From JANOYJ01 sp963792485 (lineage in GTDB: Bacteria; Pseudomonadota; Alphaproteobacteria; Rhizobiales; Rhizobiaceae), in NCBI GenBank assembly GCA_963792485.1, contig CAWBWL010000007.1:930001-994000 (forward strand): a DNA stretch of 64,000 bases, written 5' to 3'. Positions within the stretch are counted from its first letter, which is position 1. Each line of letters begins with the position of its first letter. Shown here one piece after another: positions 9,416-17,561 of the stretch. The notes under the pieces are model-generated. The model did not search any database. It was not told where the DNA came from and saw nothing but the letters and a program-made list of their open reading frames with translations. The translations under genes and the position numbers were made by a program.

Positions 9416-10611
9416 GCCAGCGCCTCCAGCCGGTCAAGCCAGAGCGAGAAGCCGACGCCGGGGATAGGCTTGTCCGCGCCAAGCAGCGTCAACAGCCTGT
9501 CATACCGCCCGCCGCCAGCCAAGGCGCCCAATTCGCCATCCGGGGAGCGTATCTCGAAGACCAGACCCGTATAATAATCCAAAGGCCGCCCGAAAGCCGC
9601 GTCATAGGTCACAGACTTCGTCTCAACTCCGAGCTTGGCCATCTCGCCCACCCGTGCCGAAAACGCGTTGAGCGCGCCGTCAAGCCGGATCCCTTCCGCT
9701 GCCGAGAACCGCGCCAGATGCGCACCGGCGTCGCTTAGCGGCTCGCGAATGGCGAGAAACTCGTTCAGTGCGGCAAATTGTTTCTTCGTCAGCTTCACCG
9801 ATGCAAGCTCCGCTTTCTCGATCAGCCGTGCCGCAATATCTTCAGCCGTCCGCCCTGCGTGCGCTGGAAAACCGCTCGCCTCCATCTCGACTTCGAGCGC
9901 CTTGGCAAGCCGCGCCGCATCGCCCCTGGCTGCAAGCTTTTGCATCTCCGGCGCAAGGCTCAGCTTCGGCTGCTCACCCGCCAGCGCATTCAGCGTCTCC
10001 TGCAGCAGCCCCGCATTGCCGAAGGTGCGCGCCAGCCGCATGCGCCAGCCGCGCGGCAGGCCGAGCGCTTTCAGCACTGCCTCAAACACGCTCTGGTCGC
10101 CCAGCAAGATCTCGAGCCTGGCCTTTGGCGCAGCCAGCCGCACCATCTCCACCGCTTCAGTCAGCGAGCGCGCATCGGCTCTTGCTATATCCGTGTCGCC
10201 AAGGTCCTCAATCCCCGCCTGCAAAAACTGCGACCCTCCCGCCCGCCTTTGCCGGAACACTTCGCCAAGATAGGCATAGCGCGCCGGCGTGTTTGACGCG
10301 GCGCTGATATGGCTGAGGCAGACGGGAATGGTGAACTCAGGGCGAAGACACAGCGTCTCGCCGGTCTCGGATTCGGTCAGGAAAATACGGCGGCGAAGAT
10401 CCTCGCCCGCCATGTCGAGGAAGGGCGCAGCGGGCTGGAGCACGGGGATGTCCGTGAGCATCGCGCAGGAGGCGAGGTAGGCGGTGAGGGCGGTGAAGTC
10501 AGGTAATTTCGGTGACAGTTTACTTAATTCCGCGGCGCCGCCGCCAGACGAAGCCACGGTGGAGGAATTAAGTAAACTGTCACCGAAATTACCTGACTTC
10601 ACCGCCCTCAC
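9412..10611 (-). CDS. hisZ: ATP phosphoribosyltransferase regulatory subunit HisZ, with an unusual N-terminus
   Basis: 399 residues from the GTG at 10611, which overlaps the hisS stop as GTGA. HisZ is a catalytically inactive paralogue of class II histidyl-tRNA synthetase and forms the hetero-octamer with short HisG. Family segments are clear: PFLDMAGEDLRRRIFLTESE, CLRPEFTIPVC, YAYLGEVFRQRR, GSQFLQAGIEDLGD and DYYTGLVFEI near the C-terminus. The first ~35 codons are not family-like: they are read through a 52-bp perfect inverted repeat (10480-10615), and recognisable homology begins only around LPDFTALTAYL. The original start was probably inside the inner arm, so the present start and leader may result from an inverted duplication or a chimeric assembly join. 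Confidence 0.9.
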   Translation of the reverse strand: MRAVKSGNFGDSLLNSSTVASSGGGAAELSKLSPKLPDFTALTAYLASCAMLTDIPVLQPAAPFLDMAGEDLRRRIFLTESETGETLCLRPEFTIPVCLSHISAASNTPARYAYLGEVFRQRRAGGSQFLQAGIEDLGDTDIARADARSLTEAVEMVRLAAPKARLEILLGDQSVFEAVLKALGLPRGWRMRLARTFGNAGLLQETLNALAGEQPKLSLAPEMQKLAARGDAARLAKALEVEMEASGFPAHAGRTAEDIAARLIEKAELASVKLTKKQFAALNEFLAIREPLSDAGAHLARFSAAEGIRLDGALNAFSARVGEMAKLGVETKSVTYDAAFGRPLDYYTGLVFEIRSPDGELGALAGGGRYDRLLTLLGADKPIPGVGFSLWLDRLEALA

Positions 10612-10615
10612 CGCC
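10480..10615. repeat. 52-bp perfect inverted repeat spanning the hisS stop and hisZ start
   Basis: The left arm 10480-10531 and right arm 10564-10615 are perfect reverse complements over 52 bp, with a 32-bp GC-rich spacer (10532-10563). Arms end with TTAATTCC/GGAATTAA toward the loop. The right arm contains the hisS stop (10608-10610) and the hisZ GTG; the left arm encodes what looks like the native hisZ N-terminus. It does not resemble the intergenic palindromes elsewhere in the window. Confidence 0.97.
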
Positions 10616-11230
10616 CCGCTGCCAGCATCGCCGTCACTTCCTTGACCAAATCCGCCTCATCAATCACCTTCTCCCCCGCCTTCGCCTCTTTCCATTCGGC
10701 ATTGTCAGTGATCGTCGCGGCGATGCGTTTGCCTTCGTTCAGGTCTTTGATAATCAGCTTGCCGTCCGCCCGCTCATTGCCGCCTTGGATCACGGCGATG
10801 GGGCAGCCCCGCCGGTCGGCGTAACGCAGCTGTTTGGGGAAATCCTTCGGATTGCCCTGATACATCTCGGCGCGGATGCCTGCGTTGCGCAAATCCTGCG
10901 TCATCTTCTGATAGCGCCCGAGGCTTTCCACATCGCGGTCCATGACGGTGACGAGGACCGGCGCGGCGACGTCGGAGACATCCAGCTTGCCAAGGTTTTT
11001 CAGCGCCGTCATCAGGCGCGAGACGCCGATGGAGAAGCCGGTGGCGGGCACGTCCTGCCCGGTGAAGCGCTTGACCAGCCCGTCATACCGCCCGCCGCCG
11101 CCGACCGAGCCGAACTGGACCTTTTCGCCCTTTTCATTGGTGACATCGAACAGGAGCTCGGCTTCGTAGACAGGGCCGGTGTAGTATTCGAGGCCGCGGA
11201 CGACGGAGGACTTGTCAAATTTTATCCGCT

Positions 11231-11478
11231 TCGATCCATAGCCCGACGAAGCAATGACTTGAACATCTGGTCAAGTTCAAGAATTGCTTGCGCCCCACGT
11301 TCTTGTATTGCCTATGATCGCACTCGAGTGTGGCAATATCTGACAGATTGCAATAACAATCCAGCCTGGAGGTGTATCGCTCTCTGTCTCGTCACCTCTG
11401 ACTTCAATGACGGCTCATCTGTCGAACCTACGAAAGCTGTTTGACCTTCGTAGTAATCAGATGAGCATTCGACCACTG
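11231..11478. other. AT-richer foreign-looking block inside hisS
   Basis: About 250 bp with visibly lower GC than the flanks interrupt hisS. On the minus strand one frame is open almost throughout with a single stop. Its end reads ERGAQAILELDQMFKSLLRR, which faintly recalls a type I restriction specificity tail; this is only an impression. A nested hairpin occupies 11413-11466. No terminal repeats or target duplication were found. Confidence 0.55.
11413..11466. repeat. Nested 54-bp hairpin inside the hisS interruption
   Basis: Outer arms GCTCATCTG (11413-11421) and CAGATGAGC (11458-11466) enclose inner arms CTACGAA (11428-11434) and TTCGTAG (11447-11453), all perfect. There is no T tract. 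The double-armed shape is reminiscent of a recombination site or an RNA hairpin, but no integrase is nearby. Confidence 0.8.
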
Positions 11479-12359
11479 CTGATGGACTTCAGATCCAGCC
11501 CCGCACCCTTCGTAAAATCCCCGCTCTCGTCCTTGCGTCCCAGCGCCCAGCAAAAGCCGCACGCCCTCAACGCCAAACTTGTCCAGCTTATCAATCGCCC
11601 GCAGCACGGTCAGCTTCTGCCCCGGATCGGTGACGCCAATGGCCTCCATCACGCCATCCAGCACCTTGCGGTTATTCACCCGGATCACATAATCGCCGCG
11701 CTTAATCCCCAGCGCCTCCATCGTATCGGCCATCATCATGCACATTTCGGCATCGGCCTGGACGCCCGGCGCGCCGACCGTGTCGGCGTCGAACTGCATG
11801 AACTGGCGGAAGCGGCCGGGGCCGGGCTTTTCGTTGCGGAACACCCAGCCTTGCCGATACGTGCGGTAGGGCGTCTGCAGCTCGTTGATGTTTTCGGCAA
11901 AGTGGCGCGCCAAGGGAGCGGTGAGGTCGTAGCGCAGGCTCATCCACTGCTCGTCATCATCCTGCAGCGAAAACACGCCCTCGTTCGGGCGGTCGCTGTC
12001 GGGCAGGAATTTGCCGAGCGCGTCGGTATATTCAAACATCGGCGTCTCGATCGGATCAAAGCCGTAGCGCTCATAAACCTCGCGGATTTTCGCGACCATC
12101 CTGTCCGTGGCGCGGATGTCGTCCGGCGAGCGGTCGATGAAGCCGCGCGGCTGGCGGGCGCGCAGTTTCTGCGGCTTTTTGGGCTTGTCGGACATGGGAA
12201 TGCGGCCAGTTGAAAGTCGGCGCTTCCTAGCGGATGGCAGGATGAGCGGCAAGGTGCGTCCTTCGGGGTGCGCCGCACCTCATCGCGCAATCGTGAATGT
12301 GCCATCGCGCACCTTGCCGCAATCATGTGCTAATCCGATCCGCAACCGGAAAATCCGCC

Positions 12360-12920
12360 ATGCTGCGAAATTCAGACACGCGCTACGGCTCCGTCGCGAT
12401 CCTGTTTCACTGGATGGTCGGCGCGCTCTTTCTCGGCCAAATCTGCCTGGGCATTTTCATGCGCCGTGCCGCAGGGCCGAAGCTGCAGTTTGAGCTGTAT
12501 CAGTGGCACAAATCCTTCGGCTTTCTTATCCTCGCGCTTGCCGTCCTGCGGCTGCTCTGGCGCCTGACCCAACGCGGCCCGGCAGATGCGGAGGGTCTTG
12601 CGGCTTGGGAAAGGCTTGCATCGAAAGCGGCGCAATATCTCCTTTATTCCGCCCTCATCGCCCTGCCCTTGACCGGCTGGGCGATCGCCTCGTCCTCGCC
12701 GCTCAATATTCCAAGCTTTGTGTTCAACCTTGTCGTCATCCCGCATCTGCCCGTGGCAGTCTCGGAGGCGGCGGAGCTGTTCTGGTCCAACATCCACTCC
12801 ATCCTCGCCTACAGTGCGGCAGCCATTGCCTTGATCCATATCGCCGCCGCGCTGCGCCATCATTTCTGGCTGCATGACGGGGTGCTGGCGCGCATTTTGT
12901 CTTCGCGGGAGAGGAGTTAG
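12360..12920 (+). CDS. Cytochrome b561-type membrane protein
   Basis: 186 residues starting MLRNSDTRYGSVAILFHWMV. Four membrane helices are visible. Haem-ligand histidines are expected in ILFHWMV, in YQWHKSFGFLI near residue 50, and in the last helices (SNIHSILAY, ALIHIAAALRHHF). The family moves electrons across or within the inner membrane, often from quinol. The stop is only 4 bp before the YceI gene, and b561-YceI pairs and fusions are common, so both probably act on a periplasmic isoprenoid or redox substrate. Confidence 0.92.
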   Translation: MLRNSDTRYGSVAILFHWMVGALFLGQICLGIFMRRAAGPKLQFELYQWHKSFGFLILALAVLRLLWRLTQRGPADAEGLAAWERLASKAAQYLLYSALIALPLTGWAIASSSPLNIPSFVFNLVVIPHLPVAVSEAAELFWSNIHSILAYSAAAIALIHIAAALRHHFWLHDGVLARILSSRERS

Positions 12921-12924
12921 TCTG

Positions 12925-13495
12925 ATGTTCAAATCCGCCATGGCGCTGTTCGCCGCCGCTTTGCTTGACCTCAGCCATCGCCCGCGCCGACGCCTTGTCC
13001 GAGGCGTCGGGCAAATATGAGATCACGCCGCAGTCGCGCATCGGCTTTGATGTGGCGCAGGTCGGCGGCGGCGGCATCACCGGCACGTTCGGCAAATTCA
13101 CCGGCCGGTTTGTGCTTGATCCATCTGGGCTCGCCAAATCACGCGTCGATTTCCAACTGTTCCCGGAAAGTGTGCAGACCGGCCAGAAGCGGGTCGAGGA
13201 TTTCCTGCGCTCCTCCGCCGTGTTTGACGTCAGCAATCATGCGCAAGTCACCTTCCGCTCCACCCGCATCACGCAATTGTCGCCAAACTCCGCCCGCGTC
13301 GAAGGCACGCTGATTGCGCGCGGCATCAGCAAACCAGCCAAGTTCGAGGTCAGGCTGGCCGAGCGCAAGGGCGCCAGCATCACCTTCCATGTCACCGGCA
13401 AGGTTCTGCGCTCGCCCTTCGGCATGGATGTCGGCACACCGGTCTATTCCAACGTGGTGACATTCGACATGATGCTGTCGGGCAAGCGGCTGTGA
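12925..13495 (+). CDS. YceI family periplasmic lipid-binding protein (+1 frame break in signal peptide)
   Basis: From the ATG at 12925 the frame gives MFKSAMALFAAALL, a signal-peptide start. Skipping one base (C at 12964) continues it as LTSAIARADALSEASGKYEI, the rest of a signal peptide with AxA site, and then the mature protein. Without this skip translation would have to start at a TTG at 12965 and lose the signal. The mature part is a full YceI lipocalin-like barrel: HSxIGFDV-like start (SRIGFDVAQVGGGGITGTFG), KSRVDFQLF, QVTFRSTRIT, KPAKFEV and a C-terminal TPVYSNVVTFDMML. YceI proteins bind long isoprenoids such as ubiquinone precursors. Corrected length is about 189 residues. Confidence 0.85.
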
Positions 13496-13551
13496 CGGGG
13501 GAGCCGCGCATGCGCCTTGCAGCCACCCAATTCAGTCACTACCTGAACGCC

Positions 13552-13890
13552 ATGAAACGTCTGCGTCTCATTCTGCCGCTCCTTCTCCTCGTCGCGCTGA
13601 CCGGCGCGCCGTTCGGCATGGGCCGGATGATGGATATGCCGGGCAGTCATGGCGCGGCGCATGCGTCAGCCATGCACGGCATGCATCATGACAGCGAACC
13701 GGCGCACAAGGGCTCCGCGCCGCATTACATGGTGTGCGCCGCCTGCGCGGCAGCCCCGTATTCTGTCAATGCGTCCTTTGAGTTCGTTGTTCTGCCCGCA
13801 GAGCTTGCCGTGCCGGAGCCGTCAGCCCTTTCCGGCACGCATTTGCTGCCGCCAGTCCCGCCTCCCAAACCTGTCCTTCTGACTGCTTGA
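13552..13890 (+). CDS. Small exported His/Met-rich protein, DUF2946-like
   Basis: 112 residues from MKRLRLILPLLLLVALTGAP, a signal or anchor segment. The middle is rich in Met and His (GRMMDMPGSHGAAHASAMHG, MHHDSEPAHKG), followed by MVCAACAAAP with paired cysteines and a Pro-rich end. This composition fits small DUF2946-type proteins linked to copper handling, but the match is by composition and architecture only. It sits between yceI and a DUF305 gene whose product is also metal-rich, which supports a periplasmic metal role. Start chosen at 13552 because the upstream in-frame codons overlap the yceI end and lack a hydrophobic leader. Confidence 0.6.
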   Translation: MKRLRLILPLLLLVALTGAPFGMGRMMDMPGSHGAAHASAMHGMHHDSEPAHKGSAPHYMVCAACAAAPYSVNASFEFVVLPAELAVPEPSALSGTHLLPPVPPPKPVLLTA

Positions 13891-13948
13891 TCCATCGGCG
13901 CGGCGCATGAGCTGCCACGTCAATTCAACATTCAAAAGGATAATTATC

Positions 13949-14374
13949 ATGATCTCGAAGAAACTCTTGGCTGCGTTTGCCGCAGCAGGGCTTGCCGCCA
14001 CATTCGCCATCGCACAGGAGGAAAAGCCTGCCGGTGGCATGATGGACTCAAACATGATGGAGGGCATGTCGCATGACGACATGATGTCCATGATGACGGG
14101 CAAGCCGAAAGGCGACCAAGGCCCGGCCTCCATGGCGTTTGCCAAAGCCAACGCCTCCATGCATTCCGCGATGAACATAGAGTTCTCCGGCAATGCCGAT
14201 GTGGATTTTGCCAAAGGCATGATCCCGCATCATCAGGGCGCGGTGGAAATGGCGAAGATCGTTCTTGAGTTCGGCAAGGACCCGGAACTGCGTAAGCTTG
14301 CAGAAGACATCATCAAGGCGCAGGAGACCGAGATCGCCTTCATGAAAAGCTGGCTGGAGAAAAACGGCGGCTGA
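13949..14374 (+). CDS. DUF305 family exported protein
   Basis: 141 residues with a signal peptide (MISKKLLAAFAAAGLAATFA) and an AAGGA-like ribosome site at good spacing. The mature N-terminus is Met-rich (GGMMDSNMMEGMSHDDMMSM). The ferritin-like four-helix DUF305 signature D-F-A-K-G-M-I-P-H-H-Q-G-A-V-E-M-A-K is at about residues 90-107. DUF305 proteins (CopM-like) are periplasmic or extracellular and some bind copper or silver. Together with the Met/His-rich neighbour this suggests copper sequestration. A hairpin follows 13 bp after the stop. Confidence 0.9.
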   Translation: MISKKLLAAFAAAGLAATFAIAQEEKPAGGMMDSNMMEGMSHDDMMSMMTGKPKGDQGPASMAFAKANASMHSAMNIEFSGNADVDFAKGMIPHHQGAVEMAKIVLEFGKDPELRKLAEDIIKAQETEIAFMKSWLEKNGG

Positions 14375-14387
14375 GCCGTAAAGCAGA

Positions 14388-14412
14388 CTGGGGAGGCGCT
14401 TAGCCTCCCCAG
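14388..14412. terminator. Hairpin after the DUF305 gene (no T tract)
   Basis: CTGGGGAGGC and GCCTCCCCAG form a perfect 10-bp stem with loop GCTTA. It is followed by ACCACACA, not T residues, so it may be an mRNA 3'-end stabiliser or a weak terminator. Confidence 0.55.
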
Positions 14413-14432
14413 ACCACACAGGCGGGGCGGCT

Positions 14433-15275
14433 TTGCAGATCATTCTTCTCACCAGTCTGACGATGATCGCCTTCGCTGCCAATTCCGTGCTCGCCCGGCT
14501 GGCGCTCGGGGCGGGCGAAATCGATCCGGCAAGCTACACAACGCTGCGCCTTTTGGCGGGAGCGCTTGTGCTGTTCATGCTGGCGCGGAGGGACCACGCA
14601 GCGCGGCCGTCTGGCGGCTGGATTCCGGCGCTGGCGCTGTTCGGCTACGCTGCGGCATTCTCCTTCGCCTATCTCAACCTCGCCACAGGCACTGGCGCGC
14701 TCATCCTGTTCGCGTCCGTGCAGGCGACCATGATCGGCTGGGGATTGTGGAAGGGCGACAGGCCCAACGCTGCGGAGTGGAGCGGGCTCACAATCGCCTT
14801 CGCCGCCTTCACCTGGCTCGTCTCGCCCGGCCTTGCCGCCCCAGACCCGTTCAGCTCCGGCCTGATGATCCTCGCCGGACTTTCGTGGGGCGCCTATTCG
14901 ATCATCGGACGGACTTTTGCCGATCCACTGCAGGCGACCGCCGGAAATTTCCTGCGCGCCGCGCCGCTCGGGCTGGTGCTGTCCGTGGTGTTCCTGGCGG
15001 AGATGCGCATTTCCGCCCAAGGCGCACTATTGGCCGTCATTTCGGGCGCGCTCACATCCGGCCTCGGCTATGCGCTCTGGTACCGCGCGCTGAAAGGCAT
15101 CAGCCAGGTGCAGGCCGCCTTGGTTCAGCTCACTGTCCCGGCCATCGCCGCCGGCGGCGGCATTTTGTTCCTGTCCGAACCCCTCACCTTCAGATTCGCC
15201 CTCTGCTCGGCGCTCATCCTCGGCGGCATTGCCATCGCCGTCCTGTCGCGGCGCCGGGCAAAAGCTGCGGTCTAA
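14433..15275 (+). CDS. EamA family (DMT) transporter
   Basis: 280 residues from a TTG at 14433; the next in-frame ATG at 14463 would cut into the first helix. Ten hydrophobic helices in two EamA repeats are visible (TMIAFAANSVLARLAL...; GLMILAGLSWGAYSIIGRTF...), with the typical internal ALTSGLGYALWYRALKGISQ and a basic C-terminus. EamA proteins are inner-membrane metabolite exporters or importers; the substrate is unknown. Converges with the DUF1801 gene, overlapping it by 4 bp. Confidence 0.87.
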   Translation: MQIILLTSLTMIAFAANSVLARLALGAGEIDPASYTTLRLLAGALVLFMLARRDHAARPSGGWIPALALFGYAAAFSFAYLNLATGTGALILFASVQATMIGWGLWKGDRPNAAEWSGLTIAFAAFTWLVSPGLAAPDPFSSGLMILAGLSWGAYSIIGRTFADPLQATAGNFLRAAPLGLVLSVVFLAEMRISAQGALLAVISGALTSGLGYALWYRALKGISQVQAALVQLTVPAIAAGGGILFLSEPLTFRFALCSALILGGIAIAVLSRRRAKAAV

Positions 15276-15667
15276 CGTTTTGACCGGTGATAGGTCAGCG
15301 CCATGCCGACGCAGTGCCGCAGCTCCGGCTCCGGCAGCGGCGCTTCAGGGTTGATGATGATTGTCCGGTTGCCTTCAAAGACAAGCGCATCCGGGTATAG
15401 CTCGCGGAACTTTTCAACGAGACCGGTATGGCAGATGAAGTTCATCGACACTTTGCCATCCTTGCGCGGTGCGATCCGCACGGAACTGCCGACACCCTTT
15501 TTCAGCGGCGCAAAGCTCGGCTCGCCCCATTTGAGGCTTTCCTCAATCGCGCCAACACCGCTCGTCGCTGCCGCAGTGTCAAGCACAAGCTGGCGCAACG
15601 GCCGCAAGTGCTCGAGCGCTGCGCCCTGATATCCCGCCAGATTGCCGTCAGCGTTTTGGCCGGACAT
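15272..15667 (-). CDS. DUF1801 domain protein
   Basis: 131 residues from MSGQNADGNLAGYQGAALEH; the ATG at 15667 is preferred over a TTG six bases upstream. DUF1801 is a YdhG-like fold of unknown function. The conserved W-G-E-P-S-F core (ESLKWGEPSFAPLKKG), the SMNFICHTGLVEKFRELYP segment and the GNRTIIINPEAPLPEPEL end are present. The start lies inside the 3' end of tag (20-bp overlap), so the two are likely co-transcribed from upstream of tag. Confidence 0.85.
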   Translation of the reverse strand: MSGQNADGNLAGYQGAALEHLRPLRQLVLDTAAATSGVGAIEESLKWGEPSFAPLKKGVGSSVRIAPRKDGKVSMNFICHTGLVEKFRELYPDALVFEGNRTIIINPEAPLPEPELRHCVGMALTYHRSKR

Positions 15668-16292
15668 AATCAACCCTCAACTTCTCCAGCGGCGCGCGGC
15701 AATGGCAGCCTTCAAGGTGATCATTCACCAGCCCCATCGCCTGCATGAAGGCGTAGCAGGTTGTCGGCCCGACAAAACTCCAGCCGCGCTTCTTCAAATC
15801 CTTGGACAGCCGCATTGAGGCTGCGGTTGTCGTCTGGGCCGTCAGCGCCGCATGGTCGAAACCCGCGGGCCGCTCGCTTTCCGGCGGCTCATGGCTCCAG
15901 AAATACGCGGCAAGCGAGCCAAACTCGGCCTTCATTTCAATGGCGCGGTTGGCGTTGTTGATCGTTGACACGATCTTGCCGCGATGGCGCACAATGCCCG
16001 CATCAGCCAGAAGCCGCGCAATGTCACTGTCGCCATATTTAGCCACCTTGTTGAAATCAAACCCGTCAAAAGCGCTGCGGAAGGTCTCTCGCTTGCGCAA
16101 GATCGTGATCCAGGACAGACCCGACTGAAAGCCTTCAAGGCAAATCTTCTCAAACAGCCGGAAATCGTCCGAAACCGGCTGGCCCCACTCCGCATCGTGA
16201 TAACGCTGGTAAAATTCATCATTTCCCGGCCACCAGCAGCGGATTTTCGCATCAGCGCCGTGCGCCAATCCCTTCGGCAATTGCCCTTCCAT
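15648..16292 (-). CDS. tag: DNA-3-methyladenine glycosylase I
   Basis: About 214 residues starting MEGQLPKGLAHGADAKIRC. Tag removes 3-methyladenine from alkylated DNA. Conserved parts: RCWWPGNDEFYQRYHDAEWG with the zinc-ligand Cys and His, FEKICLEGFQSGLSWITILR, and the C-terminal zinc half VNDHLEGCHC. GPTTCYAFMQAMGLVNDH is the family's C-terminal signature. A start 12 codons upstream is possible but adds no conserved residues. Runs into the DUF1801 gene with a 20-bp overlap. Confidence 0.95.
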   Translation of the reverse strand: MEGQLPKGLAHGADAKIRCWWPGNDEFYQRYHDAEWGQPVSDDFRLFEKICLEGFQSGLSWITILRKRETFRSAFDGFDFNKVAKYGDSDIARLLADAGIVRHRGKIVSTINNANRAIEMKAEFGSLAAYFWSHEPPESERPAGFDHAALTAQTTTAASMRLSKDLKKRGWSFVGPTTCYAFMQAMGLVNDHLEGCHCRAPLEKLRVDYVRPKR

Positions 16293-16463
16293 CCCGTTTA
16301 ATCCTTGTTCACCATGCGCCGTCACCAAGCGGTAACCACACCAAATGCTTTACGCATCAAATTGCTTTTTATGAAACCCGGTTTACCTTTCGGTGGGGCA
16401 CTTGCTGCAAGATGCTGACACTTGCTGTCAGGTATTGGCAGCTTTTCATGTGCGAGTGCGTAA

Positions 16464-17270
16464 ATGTTGCGAGTGTTTGTTTCAGTTCTGGCGGCGTCCA
16501 GCGTTCTTGTGAGCCCCGTTGCGGCGCAGGAGCGCTATCGCGAGCGGCCCTCCGTGGTCATCTCCCCTGATCTCGCCGCCCCATGGGTCATGCAGCTTTC
16601 CAAACCGCGCCTCAAGATCAGGCGGGCTTTGCCTGCCCCGGTCACCACACGCCGCGAGATCGTCATCGGCGCGACCACAACTGTGCGCAAAGCCAAGCGC
16701 CGCCTGCCCGAACCCGCCGGGCCCCAGGACAATGTCGTGCGCATCGACCCGGACGGGCTGATCCAGGCTGTTGCACTGCCGCCGAGACAGAAGAAGCAGC
16801 CGGTTGAACGCTCCATTGACCCCGTCTTCCTGCCGCAGGAAGTGTCTTATGAGGGCAAGGAAAAGGCTGGCACGATTGTCATCAGCACCGGCGAACGCTT
16901 CCTCTATCTCGTCGAAGGCAATGGCATGGCGCGCCGCTATGGCGTCGGCGTCGGCAAGGAAGGCTTTGAGTGGTCCGGCACGCAGAAGATTACCCGCAAG
17001 TCCGAATGGCCGGCCTGGATTCCGCCGGAAGAAATGAAAATCCGCGTCAAGGCGAAGGAGGGCCGTATTCTGCCTGACCGCATGGAAGGCGGGCCGGACA
17101 ATCCGCTCGGCGCCCGCGCCATGTATCTGGGCAATTCGCTCTACCGCATCCACGGCACCAACCAGCCCTGGACCATCGGCAGCGCCGTCTCATCCGGCTG
17201 CATCCGCATGCGCAATGAAGATGTGGTAGACCTTTACGAGCGCGTCAAAGTCGGCACCAAGTCATTGTGA
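16464..17270 (+). CDS. L,D-transpeptidase (YkuD/ErfK family)
   Basis: 268 residues with a signal peptide (MLRVFVSVLAASSVLVSPVA, then AQ). The YkuD domain starts near residue 130 (GTIVISTGERFLYLVEGNGM). It ends in the catalytic motif: H230 in HGTNQPWTIG and C246 in SSGCIRMRNED, with the usual spacing. The enzyme cross-links peptidoglycan at meso-DAP or attaches proteins to it in the periplasm. The Pro/Arg-rich stretch between signal and domain is probably a linker. Monocistronic, with a rho-independent terminator about 70 bp downstream. Confidence 0.95.
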   Translation: MLRVFVSVLAASSVLVSPVAAQERYRERPSVVISPDLAAPWVMQLSKPRLKIRRALPAPVTTRREIVIGATTTVRKAKRRLPEPAGPQDNVVRIDPDGLIQAVALPPRQKKQPVERSIDPVFLPQEVSYEGKEKAGTIVISTGERFLYLVEGNGMARRYGVGVGKEGFEWSGTQKITRKSEWPAWIPPEEMKIRVKAKEGRILPDRMEGGPDNPLGARAMYLGNSLYRIHGTNQPWTIGSAVSSGCIRMRNEDVVDLYERVKVGTKSL

Positions 17271-17338
17271 GATAATCCCGGACATCAGTTCGAGGGGTGT
17301 GGGGCAAAAGCAAAAAGCAACAGGCCTCACGCAAAAGA

Positions 17339-17370
17339 GCGGCGCCCGGGGGACGAGCGCCGCTTTTTTT
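17339..17370 (+). terminator. Rho-independent terminator after the L,D-transpeptidase gene
   Basis: GCGGCGC (17339-17345), an 11-nt loop, GCGCCGC (17357-17363), then seven T. Confidence 0.93.
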
Positions 17371-17396
17371 GTTTGCCGCTGAATTCAACGACTGAA

Positions 17397-17548
17397 CCTC
17401 GGCGCTGCCCCTCATCCGACCCTTCGGGCCACCTTCTCCCCGTAAGAACGGAGGAGAAGGGGAGGCGGCTCGTAGTGGCTCTTCCCTTCTCCCCGCCGTT
17501 TGCGGGGAGAAGGTGGCCCGAAGGGTCGGATGAGGGGCAGCGCCGAGG
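17397..17548. repeat. Intergenic palindrome with 46-bp perfect arms
   Basis: Arms 17397-17442 and 17503-17548 are perfect reverse complements over 46 bp (core CATCCGACCCTTCGGGCCAC), around a 60-bp centre that itself holds GAGAAGGG/CCCTTCTC. It sits between an L,D-transpeptidase terminator and the glcF stop. The core resembles dispersed palindromes of Rhizobiales genomes. Confidence 0.97.
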
Positions 17549-17561
17549 GTTCGAAACTATC

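Larger units (their letters stand above)
10608..12195 (-). pseudogene. hisS: Histidyl-tRNA synthetase, frame broken and central segment replaced
   Basis: HisS charges tRNA-His. The N-terminal catalytic part reads normally from the ATG at 12195 (MSDKPKKPQKLRARQPRGFI, then SLRYDLTAPLARHFAEN, GRFRQFMQFDADTVG) to about 11540. There a single extra base (T at 11538 on the plus strand) shifts the frame; the next frame restores RKDESGDFTKGAGL, then stops at 11457-11459. The family's C-terminal part reads from about 11270 to 10608 (SGYGSKRIKFD, SSVVRGLEYYTGPVYEAELL, FGSVGGGGRYDGLV, anticodon-binding domain). Between about 11231 and 11478, where roughly 55 residues of the family should lie, no frame gives HisS. 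The C-terminus ends early, at AMLAAGR, inside the inverted repeat. As it stands it cannot make an intact enzyme; a second copy or a sequencing/assembly fault should be considered. Confidence 0.88.

Noticed and set aside
10785..11444. Plus-strand open frame of 219 codons antisense to hisS
   Set aside because: Its first two thirds are the shadow of the strongly conserved hisS C-terminus; only the tail lies in the foreign block and has no recognisable match.
11413..11466. Integron attC site
   Set aside because: Hairpin shape is suggestive but no R-box consensus, integrase or cassette array was seen.
11407..12213. Plus-strand frame of 268 codons antisense to hisS
   Set aside because: It mirrors the conserved hisS N-terminal coding region and does not resemble a protein family.
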